Of a DNA stretch of 33,080 bases, positions 25,176-33,080 are shown piece by piece. The position numbers and the translations under genes were made by a program. This stretch comes from Kiritimatiellia bacterium (GTDB lineage Bacteria > Verrucomicrobiota > Kiritimatiellia > RFP12 > UBA1067), in the NCBI GenBank assembly GCA_016284515.1, contig JAEEOY010000164.1:1-33080 (forward strand), read 5' to 3'. The notes beneath the pieces were generated by a model, which was given only the letters and a program-made list of their open reading frames with translations, ran no database searches and had not been told where the DNA came from. Positions within the stretch are counted from its first letter, which is position 1. Each line of letters begins with the position of its first letter.

Positions 25176-26363
25176 ATGCCAAGAGTAAAAGAAAAGACAA
25201 TTCTCGTGTTCCATTCCTCGACGCGCGCGTCGTGGCATGCTACCATCCAGGGCATCGGGCGCTTCGCTCGGACGCAGAAATGGCGGCTCCAGGTGATCGA
25301 GTACATGCCGGACCGCAAGGCGCTTGCCGAGCTGCTGAAGTTCTGGCATCCCGACGGAATCATCGCCGAGTGCGCGGTGGACGAGAAGGGCGTGTTCGTG
25401 CCCGCGGCGTTCGGACGCATTCCCGTCGTCTACCTCGTGAGCAATCCCAAGCGGCTCAAGCCCAGCTCCCTCAGGGTGAACCACGACTCCAATTCCTTCG
25501 GACGCCTGGCCGCGAAAACCTTCCTTTCCTCCGGACTCAAGTCCTTCGCGTACCTGGGATATTCCAAGGTCTTCTGGAGCATCGAGCGCGGACGCGCCTT
25601 CGCCGAGGCGATTGCCATGAACGGCTATGAAAGCAACGAGTTCTCCCAGCCGCTCTTCGAGCTGCATCCAAATCGGAGCGGATCGGAATACAACCGCAGG
25701 CTCGCGAAATGGCTTGCGTCGCTGCCGAAGCCGTGCGGACTCCTCGTCGCAAACGACGCGCTGGCGATCGAGGCGATCAACACCTGCCGTTCAGAGGGGA
25801 TTTCGGTTCCAGACGATATTTCCGTCCTCGGCATAGACAACGACGAGCCGGCGTGCGAAAACTCATCGCCGACGCTGTCCAGCATGCAGCCCAACTTCGA
25901 CGATGCCGGCTACATAAGCGCGGAGCTGCTGTCGGAGGCGCTTACGCATTCTTTCGGAAAGAACGGGGCGCAACGCGTGTTTCCCGCGTCCGACGTCGTC
26001 CACCGTGCGTCTACGCTGCGGCTTCCGCACGCCAACGCGTCGATATCCGCGGCGCTGGAGATGATACGACTCAAGGCCTGCACGGGAATCAAGGCGCGCG
26101 ATGTGCTGAAGGCGTTCCCGGGGTCTCGCAGGACGCTTGAGCTTCGCTTTAAGGAGCTTACGGGACACACCGTGCTGGAGGAGATTCTGTCCGTGCGGCT
26201 CGCACGCGTGAAGGAGCTCGTCCTGCAAGGAGGCGTTCCGCTCGAGGCGATCGCGAGAAAGTGCGGCTGGCGCTCCTCCGCGAGGCTTCGCGTCTTCTTC
26301 CACGAGGCGGAGGGCATGTCGATGCACGAGTGGAAGATGAAGACGCTTCGCGGCGGCGCATAA
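25176..26363 (+). CDS. XylR-like regulator: periplasmic-binding-type sensor plus AraC-type helix-turn-helix
   Basis: This 395-residue protein has the same plan as the regulator at 9481-10620. The LacI-like sensor (about 8-275) shows GLLVANDALAIEAINTCR and VPDDISVLGIDNDEPACE. The AraC-type DNA-binding region (about 285-390) shows a weaker first helix-turn-helix and a clear second one, LEAIARKCGWRSSARLRVFFHEAEGMS. It is likely to sense a sugar and act on nearby fucO or rhaT genes or a distant locus. ATG 25176 follows GGAGG. It is 15 bases after the DUF192 gene, so it may be expressed from the fucO promoter, which would make it part of its own target operon. Confidence 0.83.
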   Translation: MPRVKEKTILVFHSSTRASWHATIQGIGRFARTQKWRLQVIEYMPDRKALAELLKFWHPDGIIAECAVDEKGVFVPAAFGRIPVVYLVSNPKRLKPSSLRVNHDSNSFGRLAAKTFLSSGLKSFAYLGYSKVFWSIERGRAFAEAIAMNGYESNEFSQPLFELHPNRSGSEYNRRLAKWLASLPKPCGLLVANDALAIEAINTCRSEGISVPDDISVLGIDNDEPACENSSPTLSSMQPNFDDAGYISAELLSEALTHSFGKNGAQRVFPASDVVHRASTLRLPHANASISAALEMIRLKACTGIKARDVLKAFPGSRRTLELRFKELTGHTVLEEILSVRLARVKELVLQGGVPLEAIARKCGWRSSARLRVFFHEAEGMSMHEWKMKTLRGGA

Positions 26364-26371
26364 AATGTTTT

Positions 26372-26420
26372 CCGCGTCGGCTCGCAACTGGATGGCATAA
26401 CCACCGACAGCGGCATTTTT
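26372..26420 (+). terminator. Probable terminator after the second regulator
   Basis: CCGCGTCGG (26372-26380) and CCGACAGCGG (26404-26413) pair over 9 bases with one bulged base and a 23-base loop. CATTTTT follows (26414-26420). The T-run is also the upstream edge of the next promoter's extended -10. The long loop makes it weaker than the rpsU terminator. Confidence 0.45.
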
Positions 26421-26428
26421 GGTATAAT
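26420..26428 (+). promoter_or_regulatory. Extended -10 promoter of the mcsA-like/clpC operon
   Basis: TGGTATAAT occupies 26420-26428, in the context TTTTTGGTATAATATCC. The predicted +1 near 26435 is 3 bases before ATG 26438, so the message should be nearly leaderless. No CIRCE or CtsR-type repeat was seen around it. Confidence 0.75.
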
Positions 26429-26437
26429 ATCCCATTA

Positions 26438-27337
26438 ATGAAGTGTGAACTGTGCCATCAGAAGGACGCCGAGACGGCCATACAGCTCGCCCGCGACGGG
26501 GGCGAGAGCGAAGAGCTTTACGTGTGCCGCGAGTGCGCCAACCGCGAGCGCGTGCGCAGGCAGAAGAAGAGCCAGCGCACCAGGAAGGGCGGCGAGGGGT
26601 CTGTCCCCGGCGTGTCGATTTCCGTTTCCGGCGTCACCGCGGGCGACGGCGAGGAGCCGCCGCCCATCGTCAAGGCCATAATGAACGCCATGAGCGGATT
26701 CGTCTCCGACCTCGAGAAGGCCGCGAGCGAGGCCGAAGGGGAGAAGAAGGATCCTGAGCTCGTCGAGTTCCCCTGCGCGCGCGCCGAGGCTCCGTACCGC
26801 ATAGGCGAGATGCTTCACCTCGAGGGGCTTCACCTCATCGGTGAGCTCGAGCCCGTCGGACGCGCCCTGCGCGCTCTCAAAATGAAGCTCGTCGGAGTTG
26901 ACGCCGACGGAGTGCGCGACGCGGGACACGTCTATCGCCTCTTCTACGAAGGCTCGCAGGAGGCCGCGAAGCGCGTGGCCGAAGACATCCTGCGCGAGGA
27001 GCGCAACGCGCGCGTGAGGCTCTTCGAGGAGATGCCGCGCGTGTTCGGCGACTCGCTCTGCCGCGCCCTCGCGATTCTGAAGAACTGCCGTCTGCTCGCC
27101 CCGGGCGAGCTGTTCGACCTCCTGTCGCCGCTGCGTCTTGCGGCGATAGAGAAGATGCTGGACGGAATCGACCTCGCCGGCATCGAGGCGCTTATCTCCT
27201 CCGTCGACCTCACGTCGAAGGAGGACAACGAGACGCAGGAGTCGCGCGACCGCATGGACGCGGAGCGCGCGGACGAGATGAACCGCCGCTTCGAGGACGT
27301 CGTCCTAAACGAGCGCGCCGAGGAGAAGTTTCTGTGA
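26438..27337 (+). CDS. McsA-type zinc domain fused to the C-terminal half of a McsB-like protein
   Basis: This protein has 299 residues. Residues 1-35 carry two CxxC pairs (Cys3/Cys6, Cys30/Cys33) as at the start of McsA. After a low-complexity linker, residues about 113-285 resemble, by my recall of Bacillus subtilis McsB, the segment from its CPTN cysteine to the C-terminus. Matching patches are [44 protein letters not shown] and LLSPLRL/CLSDVRL. The upstream kinase core (NEED-type loop, PTNxGTG) is absent, and the pArg-binding RDxxRA tail reads MDAERA. McsB phosphorylates arginines to mark proteins for ClpC-ClpP, and McsA activates it. Here the fusion may be a kinase-dead adaptor for the ClpC encoded next. 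The ATG has no Shine-Dalgarno. Confidence 0.65.
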   Translation: MKCELCHQKDAETAIQLARDGGESEELYVCRECANRERVRRQKKSQRTRKGGEGSVPGVSISVSGVTAGDGEEPPPIVKAIMNAMSGFVSDLEKAASEAEGEKKDPELVEFPCARAEAPYRIGEMLHLEGLHLIGELEPVGRALRALKMKLVGVDADGVRDAGHVYRLFYEGSQEAAKRVAEDILREERNARVRLFEEMPRVFGDSLCRALAILKNCRLLAPGELFDLLSPLRLAAIEKMLDGIDLAGIEALISSVDLTSKEDNETQESRDRMDAERADEMNRRFEDVVLNERAEEKFL

Positions 27338-29793
27338 GCATGACCTTTACGAAGAACGCGATCGACGCGCTCAACGCCGCGTCGAGCTGCGCTAGACAGC
27401 TCGGACACGACCACATCGGAGCCGAACACATATTTCTTTCCATCCTGGCCATCCCAAAGTGCCAGGCCTGTCTGCGCCTCGAGCGCATCGGTCTTTCCAT
27501 CGAGGACCTCGCCGAGTCGATGCGCAATATGATCATGGGCGGATCGGACGCGCTGATGCAGCGCGGGCAGCTTCCGCTGAGCGCACGCACGAAGAAGGTG
27601 CTCGACATAGCCTGCGTGGAGGCGGGCGGACCAGGCAAGCCGATAAACACAGTCAATCTCGTGACCGCGATGATGCGCGAGGGCGAGAACGCAGCCGCGC
27701 AGCTCCTGTTCAACGCGGGCGTCACGGTGGAGAAGTTCCTCGCCGCCGGCACGCAGGGCGGAGGAAACGCTGAGGAGAAGGCTGAAGGCCAGTCCGACGA
27801 AGGTGAGCCCGAGTCCGCGCCGACCGACAAGCCCGGCGCAAACGGCAAGCAGCAGAAGACGCCGACGATAAACACGTTCGGACGCGACCTCACGGACCTT
27901 GCGCGCCAGGGCAAGCTCGATCCCGTCATCGGACGCGACAAGGAGCTGAAGCGCATTGTCCAGATCCTTTCCCGCCGCACGAAGAACAACGCCGTTCTAA
28001 TCGGCGAGGCGGGCGTCGGCAAGACGGCGGTCGTCGAGGGGCTCGCGCAGGCGATCCACCGCGGCGAGGTTCCTGAGAAGATGCAGTCTAAGCGCGTCGT
28101 CGCGATTGACATGGCGCGCATGGTCGCGGGCACGCAGTACCGCGGTCAGTTCGAGGAGCGCCTCAAGAAGCTCATCGACGAGACGAAGCGTGCCGGTAAC
28201 GTCATCCTTTTCCTCGACGAGATCCATACGATGGTCGGAGCTGGCGGAGCAGAAGGCGCGATGGACGCGGCGAACATCCTCAAGCCCGCGCTCGCGCGCG
28301 GAGAGCTCCAGTGCGTCGGCGCGACGACTCTCAAGGAATACCACAAGTCGATCGAGAAGGACGCCGCGCTCGAGCGCAGGTTCCAGTCCGTGCAGGTCGA
28401 CGAACCGACCGTCGCGGACACCGTGGAGATTTTGAAGGGCATTGCGCCGAAGTACGAGGAGCATCATGCGGTGAAGTTCTCCCCGGCGGCGCTCAAGGCG
28501 GCGGTCGAGCTCACTGCGAGGTATCTCCCCGCGAGGCAGCTTCCGGACAAGGCTATCGACGCTATGGACGAGACTGGCGCGCGCCTCAGGATGGGCGCGT
28601 CGGCGCGTCCGAAGGACCTCGTCGAGCGCCAGGAGTCCATCGACACACTGCGCGGGAAGAAGGACGCGTGCGTCGCGGCGGGAGACTTTGACTCCGCGGC
28701 GCGCTACCGCGAAGCAATCAAGATCGCGTCCGCGGAGTTCCAGGCCGCGCTCAAGAAGTGGCGCGAGACGCACGCCGAGGAGGTCGTCGAGGCGACGGAG
28801 GAGGATGTTGCTAAGACAGTTTCATCTATGAGCGGAGTCCCCGTTGAGAAGATGAACGCGACGACGGCGGAGAAGCTGCTCGGAATGGAGAAGGCGCTCG
28901 GCGAGGTTGTCGTCGGACAGGAGCCCGCCATCAAGGCGATTGCGCGTGCACTCAGGCGCAGCCGCGCGCTGATGGCCGATCCGAAGCGTCCGATAGGCTC
29001 GTTCCTCTTCCTCGGCCCCACGGGCGTCGGCAAGACGCACCTCGCGAAGATGCTTGCCGAGAAGGTCTACGGAGACGACAAGGCTCTCATCACGCTCGAC
29101 ATGTCCGAGTACCAGGAGAAGTACTCCTCCTCGCGCCTCGTCGGCGCACCGCCCGGATACGTCGGCTACGACGAGGGCGGACAGCTCACGGAGAAGGTGC
29201 GCCGCCGTCCGTACTCTGTAATCCTCTTCGACGAGTTCGAGAAGGCCAACTCGGACGTGATGAACATGCTGCTGCAGATCCTCGACGACGGCAGGCTCAC
29301 GGACGGACAGGGGCGCGTCATTGACTTCCGCAACACGATCATCATCTGCACCGCGAACCTCGGCTTCGACTTCGCGCGCGAAGGGCACACGCTCGGCTTC
29401 GCGACGGAAACCGCCGAGACGAGCTACGACATGCTCAAGGAGAAGCTCCTCTCCGAGGCGAAGCGCACGTTCCGTCCGGAGCTCCTCAACCGCTTCGACG
29501 AGACCGTCGTCTTCCGCAAGCTCGAGAAGGGCGACATGAAGGCGATCCTCGACCTCGAGCTCGCGAAGCTCCAGGCTCGCCTCAAGGACTCGCACATCTC
29601 TATCACGCTCGACAAGAAGGCGACGGAATTCCTTGTGGAGAAGGGATACGACTCCGCGCTCGGCGCGCGGCCGCTCCGCCGCGTCGTGCAGGACTACGTG
29701 GAGGATCCGCTTGCGGACATCGTCCTTGCCGGAAAGGCGAAGCCCCGCATGCGCGGAAAGCTCGACAAGGACGGCAAGTCCATAAAGTTCTGA
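27334..29793 (+). CDS. clpC: ClpC-type AAA+ unfoldase of the Clp protease
   Basis: This 819-residue class I Hsp100 has a Clp N-domain (about 3-145), a linker, AAA1 with Walker A GEAGVGKT (224-231) and FLDEIH, a short middle region with a UVR-like coiled segment (about 430-480), and AAA2 with Walker A GPTGVGKT (561-568) and [11 protein letters not shown] at 687-689 is the loop tripeptide that docks on ClpP, so it should feed the protease and is not a ClpB-type disaggregase. GTG 27334 overlaps the previous stop and has AGGAG 8 bases upstream; ATG 27340 is an alternative. The mcs-clpC order recalls the Firmicutes ctsR-mcsA-mcsB-clpC operon. Confidence 0.92.
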   Translation: MSMTFTKNAIDALNAASSCARQLGHDHIGAEHIFLSILAIPKCQACLRLERIGLSIEDLAESMRNMIMGGSDALMQRGQLPLSARTKKVLDIACVEAGGPGKPINTVNLVTAMMREGENAAAQLLFNAGVTVEKFLAAGTQGGGNAEEKAEGQSDEGEPESAPTDKPGANGKQQKTPTINTFGRDLTDLARQGKLDPVIGRDKELKRIVQILSRRTKNNAVLIGEAGVGKTAVVEGLAQAIHRGEVPEKMQSKRVVAIDMARMVAGTQYRGQFEERLKKLIDETKRAGNVILFLDEIHTMVGAGGAEGAMDAANILKPALARGELQCVGATTLKEYHKSIEKDAALERRFQSVQVDEPTVADTVEILKGIAPKYEEHHAVKFSPAALKAAVELTARYLPARQLPDKAIDAMDETGARLRMGASARPKDLVERQESIDTLRGKKDACVAAGDFDSAARYREAIKIASAEFQAALKKWRETHAEEVVEATEEDVAKTVSSMSGVPVEKMNATTAEKLLGMEKALGEVVVGQEPAIKAIARALRRSRALMADPKRPIGSFLFLGPTGVGKTHLAKMLAEKVYGDDKALITLDMSEYQEKYSSSRLVGAPPGYVGYDEGGQLTEKVRRRPYSVILFDEFEKANSDVMNMLLQILDDGRLTDGQGRVIDFRNTIIICTANLGFDFAREGHTLGFATETAETSYDMLKEKLLSEAKRTFRPELLNRFDETVVFRKLEKGDMKAILDLELAKLQARLKDSHISITLDKKATEFLVEKGYDSALGARPLRRVVQDYVEDPLADIVLAGKAKPRMRGKLDKDGKSIKF

Positions 29794-29812
29794 TAAGTCA
29801 TCCTGGTGCGGC

Positions 29813-32284
29813 ATGGGATTTCCGGTAGAGGAGAAGATATCCGAGATTCGCCGCGCGCTCGCCGCGAACAGGGACGTCGTGCTGACGGCGCCTCCCGGCA
29901 GCGGCAAGACGACGTGCGTTCCGCCCGCCCTTATCGACGAGCCGTGGCTTGAAGGCCGCAAGATCGTTGTCCTTGAACCTCGCAGGCTCGCGGCCAGGAA
30001 CTGCGCGACCTACATCGCGCGCAGGCGCGGCGAGCCGGTCGGCGGAACGGTGGGCTACCAGGTGAGGCTCGAGCGGAAGGTATCCGCGAAGACGCGCCTC
30101 GAGATTGTCACTGAAGGGCTTCTCACGCAGCGGCTGCTTTCCGATCCGGAGCTCGCGGACGTCGGACTCGTCGTGTTCGATGAATTCCACGAGCGCTCCC
30201 TGCACTGCGACGCCGCTTTCGCGCTTGCCCTCGATGTGCGGCGCGCCCTGCGGCCAGACCTGCGCCTGCTTGTGATGTCCGCAACGTTGGATGCGGACGA
30301 GGTGGCGGCGCATCTCGGCGATGCGGACATAGTGCGCGCCGAAGGGCGCATGTTCCCGGTGGAGACTAAGTACCTCGGCGACGCCTCGGTTGCGGCCGGC
30401 GTGGCGCACGCCCTTAGGGAGACTGACGGCGACGTGCTTTGCTTTCTGCCGGGCGAGGGGGAGATCAGGCGGAGCCTCGAAGCGCTGTCGGCAAACGCCG
30501 AGTGGCGCGGCATCAGGTTCCTTCCGCTTTACGGTAGTCTTCCGAAAGAGGAGCAGGACAAGGTTTTCGAGCCGTCTTCGCAGCGCAAGGTCGTGCTTGC
30601 GACGTCCATTGCGGAGACGTCGGTTACGATAGAGGGCGTTACGGCTGTAGTGGACTCGGGGCTGATGCGCGTGCCGCGCTTCTCTCCCGGGACTGGCATG
30701 ACGGGCCTCGTGACGCTTCCGCTGTCGCAGGACAGGGCTGAGCAGCGCCGCGGACGCGCCGGGCGCGTGAGGGCGGGAGTGTGCTACAGGCTCTGGAGCG
30801 AGGGAGAGCAGATGCTTCGTCCGAAGAAGGCGATGCCGGAGATTCTCGACGCGGACCTCGCCTCGCTCGTTCTTTCGAGCTGCTCGTGGGGCTCGCTCAA
30901 AAGGGACGGCCTCCCGTGGATGACTCCGCCTCCCGCATCGAGCTGGGACCAGGCGGTAGGACTGCTGAAGCTCCTCGGTGCGCTTGATGCGGAAGGGCGC
31001 CTCACGTCGAAGGGCGAGGCTATGTCCAGGATGCCCATGCATCCGCGCCTTGCGAACATGATGATGGGCGATCGCGGCTCCGCAAACGCGGGGCTCCTCG
31101 CTGCAATCGTCGAGGAGGGGAACCGATCTCGCGAGACCGACATCAGGAAGATCGCCGAGGAGATCGAGGAGACGCCCAACCGCCCGTTCTCAAAGCGCGT
31201 GCTGCAGCTGGCAAGGAGGTTCGACAGCGTCGCAAAGTCGGAGACGAGAGGCGTTATTGACTGGGGGAAGCGGCGTCTCGCCGCTTCATCCGAAGGCGCG
31301 CTGCTCGCCCTCGCCTATCCAGACCGCGTCGCGAAGAACCGCGGCAACGGGACGTTCCGCATGGTTTCCGGACGCGGAGCCGCGATGGAGCAGTCCGACC
31401 CGCTGTCGAAGTCGCCGTATCTCGTCTGCTGCGAACTGGACGACCGCCCGGGCGACGCGAAGGTGTTTCTTGCGTGTCCGATCAACGAGTCGGAGATCAC
31501 GGGGCTGTTCGGGGATCAGCTCGTAGAGGAGCCGTTCTGCGAATGGGACCGCCGCGAGGAACGCGTGAAGAGCGTCGTAAGGCGGAAGCTCGGAGAGATG
31601 GTTCTTGGCGAAAAGCCTGTGGCGCCGGACGCGGATGGGCGCGGCGGAAGCGACGCCGTCGTGTCCGCGCTTATGGACGGCGTCCGTCAGAAGGGCGTCG
31701 CCAATCTTCCGTGCTGGACGAAGGAGGCGCTTCAGCTCAGGGCGCGCATCGGCTTTCTCCATAAGGTTCTCGGCGACTCCGCGTCGCAGCGCGAGGAATC
31801 CGGCTGGCCGGAGGCTGGCGACGACGCCGTTCTGCGGGTTCTTCCCGGCTTTGTCGGCGGAATGACGAAGTGGCGCGATCTCGAAAAGCTCAACATGGCG
31901 CAGGTTCTTGACACGATCCTCGCCGAAGCCGGACACGACCGCCGCGAGCTCGACCGGCTGGCGCCGGTGCGGATGGAGGTTCCGAGCGGAAGCCACATGT
32001 TGATTCACTACGAAGGCGACGAGCCGACGGTCGAGGTGCGGCTGCAGGAGTGTTTCGGGCTCATGGAGACGCCGAAGGTCGCCGGCGGGCGCGTTCCGAT
32101 AGTCATGACGCTGCTGTCTCCGGCGCAGCGTCCCGTCCAGATCACGAAGGACCTCGCGGGCTTCTGGCGCGAGGGCTATCAGCTTGTGCGCAAGGACATG
32201 CGCGGAAGATATCCAAAGCACTACTGGCCCGAGGATCCGTTCGCCGCCGTGGCGACGCGCCGGACCGTAAAGCGGAGTATGTGA
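29813..32284 (+). CDS. hrpB: ATP-dependent helicase HrpB
   Basis: This 823-residue protein belongs to the DEAH/DExH RNA helicases. Walker A is APPGSGKTT (Gly29-Thr33 core), motif II is DEFH at 123-126, the form typical of HrpB, and motif III is MSATLDADEV. Motifs V and VI are ATSIAETSVTIEGV and QRRGRAGR. A long C-terminal HrpB-specific region follows to the end. Full length fits HrpB (about 810-840). The biological role of HrpB is poorly defined; RNA processing or ribosome biogenesis is assumed. The start ATG 29813 is 19 bases after clpC and lacks a strong ribosome binding site; it gives the expected N-terminus. Confidence 0.92.
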   Translation: MGFPVEEKISEIRRALAANRDVVLTAPPGSGKTTCVPPALIDEPWLEGRKIVVLEPRRLAARNCATYIARRRGEPVGGTVGYQVRLERKVSAKTRLEIVTEGLLTQRLLSDPELADVGLVVFDEFHERSLHCDAAFALALDVRRALRPDLRLLVMSATLDADEVAAHLGDADIVRAEGRMFPVETKYLGDASVAAGVAHALRETDGDVLCFLPGEGEIRRSLEALSANAEWRGIRFLPLYGSLPKEEQDKVFEPSSQRKVVLATSIAETSVTIEGVTAVVDSGLMRVPRFSPGTGMTGLVTLPLSQDRAEQRRGRAGRVRAGVCYRLWSEGEQMLRPKKAMPEILDADLASLVLSSCSWGSLKRDGLPWMTPPPASSWDQAVGLLKLLGALDAEGRLTSKGEAMSRMPMHPRLANMMMGDRGSANAGLLAAIVEEGNRSRETDIRKIAEEIEETPNRPFSKRVLQLARRFDSVAKSETRGVIDWGKRRLAASSEGALLALAYPDRVAKNRGNGTFRMVSGRGAAMEQSDPLSKSPYLVCCELDDRPGDAKVFLACPINESEITGLFGDQLVEEPFCEWDRREERVKSVVRRKLGEMVLGEKPVAPDADGRGGSDAVVSALMDGVRQKGVANLPCWTKEALQLRARIGFLHKVLGDSASQREESGWPEAGDDAVLRVLPGFVGGMTKWRDLEKLNMAQVLDTILAEAGHDRRELDRLAPVRMEVPSGSHMLIHYEGDEPTVEVRLQECFGLMETPKVAGGRVPIVMTLLSPAQRPVQITKDLAGFWREGYQLVRKDMRGRYPKHYWPEDPFAAVATRRTVKRSM

Positions 32285-32286
32285 AA

Positions 32287-32877
32287 ATGGCGAAATACGA
32301 TCTGGTCGAGATATTCGAGTCGCTTCAGGGAGAGGGACGCAACATGGGGCGTCCGTGCGTGTTCGTGCGCTTCGCCGGATGCAACCTGGCGTGTCCGTGG
32401 TGCGACACAGACGTCTCCTGCCGGTTCTCCGCGACGCTCGACGAGCTTTTGAAGGAGATATCGGGCTTCAGGGCGAAGAGCGTGGTGCTCACGGGCGGGG
32501 AGCCGACGCTTGTCGATGCGATGCCAGAGCTTGTCGCGGCGCTGAAGGAGCGCGGATACTGGATTGCCGTCGAGACGAACGGCACGAGCGACGCGGAGTG
32601 GCTGCAGTTCGTCGACTACGTCGCGTGCTCGCCGAAGTCGGAGTTTCCGGATTCCGTCGCGCTTCCCCGTGCGGACGAGGTGCGCGTGGTGGCGTCGTCG
32701 GAGGATGTCGTCGGCTTCTGCCGGGACATCCGCGGCAGAATCGCCGCGACCGACTACTACGTCTCGCCGTGCGAGCGCGGGGGCGAGATCGACTTCGCGA
32801 CCGCGAAGTCCGTCCTATCGCAGCTCGACGGCTGGTCGCTCTCGGTCCAGCTCCACAAGATTCTCGGCTTCCGCTAG
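32287..32877 (+). CDS. queE: 7-carboxy-7-deazaguanine synthase
   Basis: This 196-residue radical SAM enzyme has the cluster motif CNLACPWC (Cys32, Cys36, Cys39), the N-terminal VEIFESLQGEG signature, and GGEPT for SAM binding. QueE rearranges 6-carboxytetrahydropterin to 7-carboxy-7-deazaguanine, the shared step to preQ0 and tRNA queuosine. It is short, as in the compact QueE group. ATG 32287 has CGGAG 9 bases upstream; an in-frame GTG at 32281 is a weaker alternative. It begins 2 bases after the hrpB stop. queC, queD and queF are not in the window. Confidence 0.93.
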   Translation: MAKYDLVEIFESLQGEGRNMGRPCVFVRFAGCNLACPWCDTDVSCRFSATLDELLKEISGFRAKSVVLTGGEPTLVDAMPELVAALKERGYWIAVETNGTSDAEWLQFVDYVACSPKSEFPDSVALPRADEVRVVASSEDVVGFCRDIRGRIAATDYYVSPCERGGEIDFATAKSVLSQLDGWSLSVQLHKILGFR

Positions 32878-32885
32878 TGCCGGGG

Positions 32886-32914
32886 TTGTTTTGCGCCGCG
32901 CAATATGATAGACT
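32886..32914 (+). promoter_or_regulatory. Promoter of tRNA-Leu
   Basis: TTGTTT (32886-32891) and TAGACT (32909-32914) are 17 bases apart, with an extended -10 TGA (32906-32908). The predicted +1 near 32921 is 5 bases before the mature tRNA. The -10 matches consensus at four of six positions. Confidence 0.55.
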
Positions 32915-32925
32915 AATGCGAAAAA

Positions 32926-33014
32926 GCCGGAGTGGTGAAATGGCAGACGCAGCGGACTTAAAATCCGCGGCCTGGTAATCAGGCGTACGGGTTCGAGTCC
33001 CGTCTCCGGCACCA
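32926..33014 (+). tRNA. tRNA-Leu (anticodon UAA)
   Basis: The acceptor stem GCCGGAG (32926-32932) pairs with CTCCGGC (33004-33010), followed by A and an encoded CCA (33012-33014). The anticodon stem GCGGA/TCCGC encloses CTTAAAA, giving anticodon TAA at 32959-32961. A long variable arm and GGTTCGAGTCC T-arm complete a class II tRNA of 89 bases, as expected for leucine. It decodes UUA and, by wobble, UUG. UUA should be rare in such GC-rich DNA. Confidence 0.97.
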
Positions 33015-33031
33015 GTTCAACGGAGAAGAGA

Positions 33032-33080
33032 ATGCTTAAGATATTCATGTCCGTCGCGCTTGCCGCGACGCTTTCGGCTG
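33032..33080 (+). CDS. Start of a secreted or membrane protein, 3' end outside window
   Basis: ATG 33032 follows GGAGAAGAG. The 16 visible residues, MLKIFMSVALAATLSA, look like a signal peptide. It begins 17 bases after the tRNA gene. Nothing more can be said from this fragment. Confidence 0.65.
   Translation, partial: MLKIFMSVALAATLSA

Overview
The window is about 33 kb of GC-rich, gene-dense bacterial chromosome. It holds 29 protein genes (two cut by the window edges), one tRNA and no rRNA, CRISPR array or insertion sequence. No stretch over 300 bases lacks a gene; the largest gap (12536-12750) holds the ribosomal-operon promoter. The gene mix suggests a member of the PVC group, most likely Kiritimatiellota/Lentisphaerota: a PEGA-repeat protein, XylR-type regulators with a sugar-binding core, an uxuA/kdgK/eda hexuronate pathway, RNase HIII, and McsA/McsB-like plus ClpC genes. 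This placement is an inference; no taxonomic marker was searched.

Layout. 1-5724 (+): a truncated membrane protein, a PEGA protein, tlyA, a pyrimidine-nucleoside phosphorylase, ruvA and a PlsC-type acyltransferase, mostly with 4-base stop/start overlaps. 5739-8333 (+): a large secreted protein with NodB-like motifs. 8311-10620 (-): a GT4 glycosyltransferase and a XylR-like regulator. That regulator is divergent from kdgK-eda (10750-12535) across a putative operator palindrome. 12684-16100: a compact ribosomal operon, rpmJ-rpsM-rpsK-rpsD-rpoA-rplQ-rpsU, ending in a strong intrinsic terminator. 16122-18324: galM and rnhC. 18330-23378: an FHA-MoxR fusion gene, then uxuA, a secreted beta-helix protein and a RhaT-family transporter. 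23449-26363: fucO, a small membrane protein, a DUF192 protein and a second XylR-like regulator. 26420-32877: a McsA zinc domain fused to the C-terminal half of McsB, then clpC, hrpB and queE. 32926-33014: tRNA-Leu(UAA), followed by the start of a secreted protein.

How the genes fit together. UxuA makes 2-keto-3-deoxygluconate (KDG), KdgK phosphorylates it, and Eda cleaves KDPG to pyruvate and glyceraldehyde 3-phosphate. GalM, a RhaT-family symporter and lactaldehyde reductase FucO add sugar-handling capacity, so the region looks like a plant or host polysaccharide (uronate and methylpentose) degrader interrupted by housekeeping genes.

The least expected signals are: (i) two near-identical sigma-54-type -24/-12 elements, one inside the ribosomal-operon promoter and one before the FHA-MoxR gene; (ii) a McsA/half-McsB fusion beside clpC that seems to have lost the arginine-kinase active site; (iii) a strongly conserved extended -10 promoter, close to TTTTGGTATAATATCC, placed in four cases so near the start codon that the mRNA should be leaderless; and (iv) a 10-bp hairpin between rpoA and rplQ directly upstream of the rplQ ribosome binding site.
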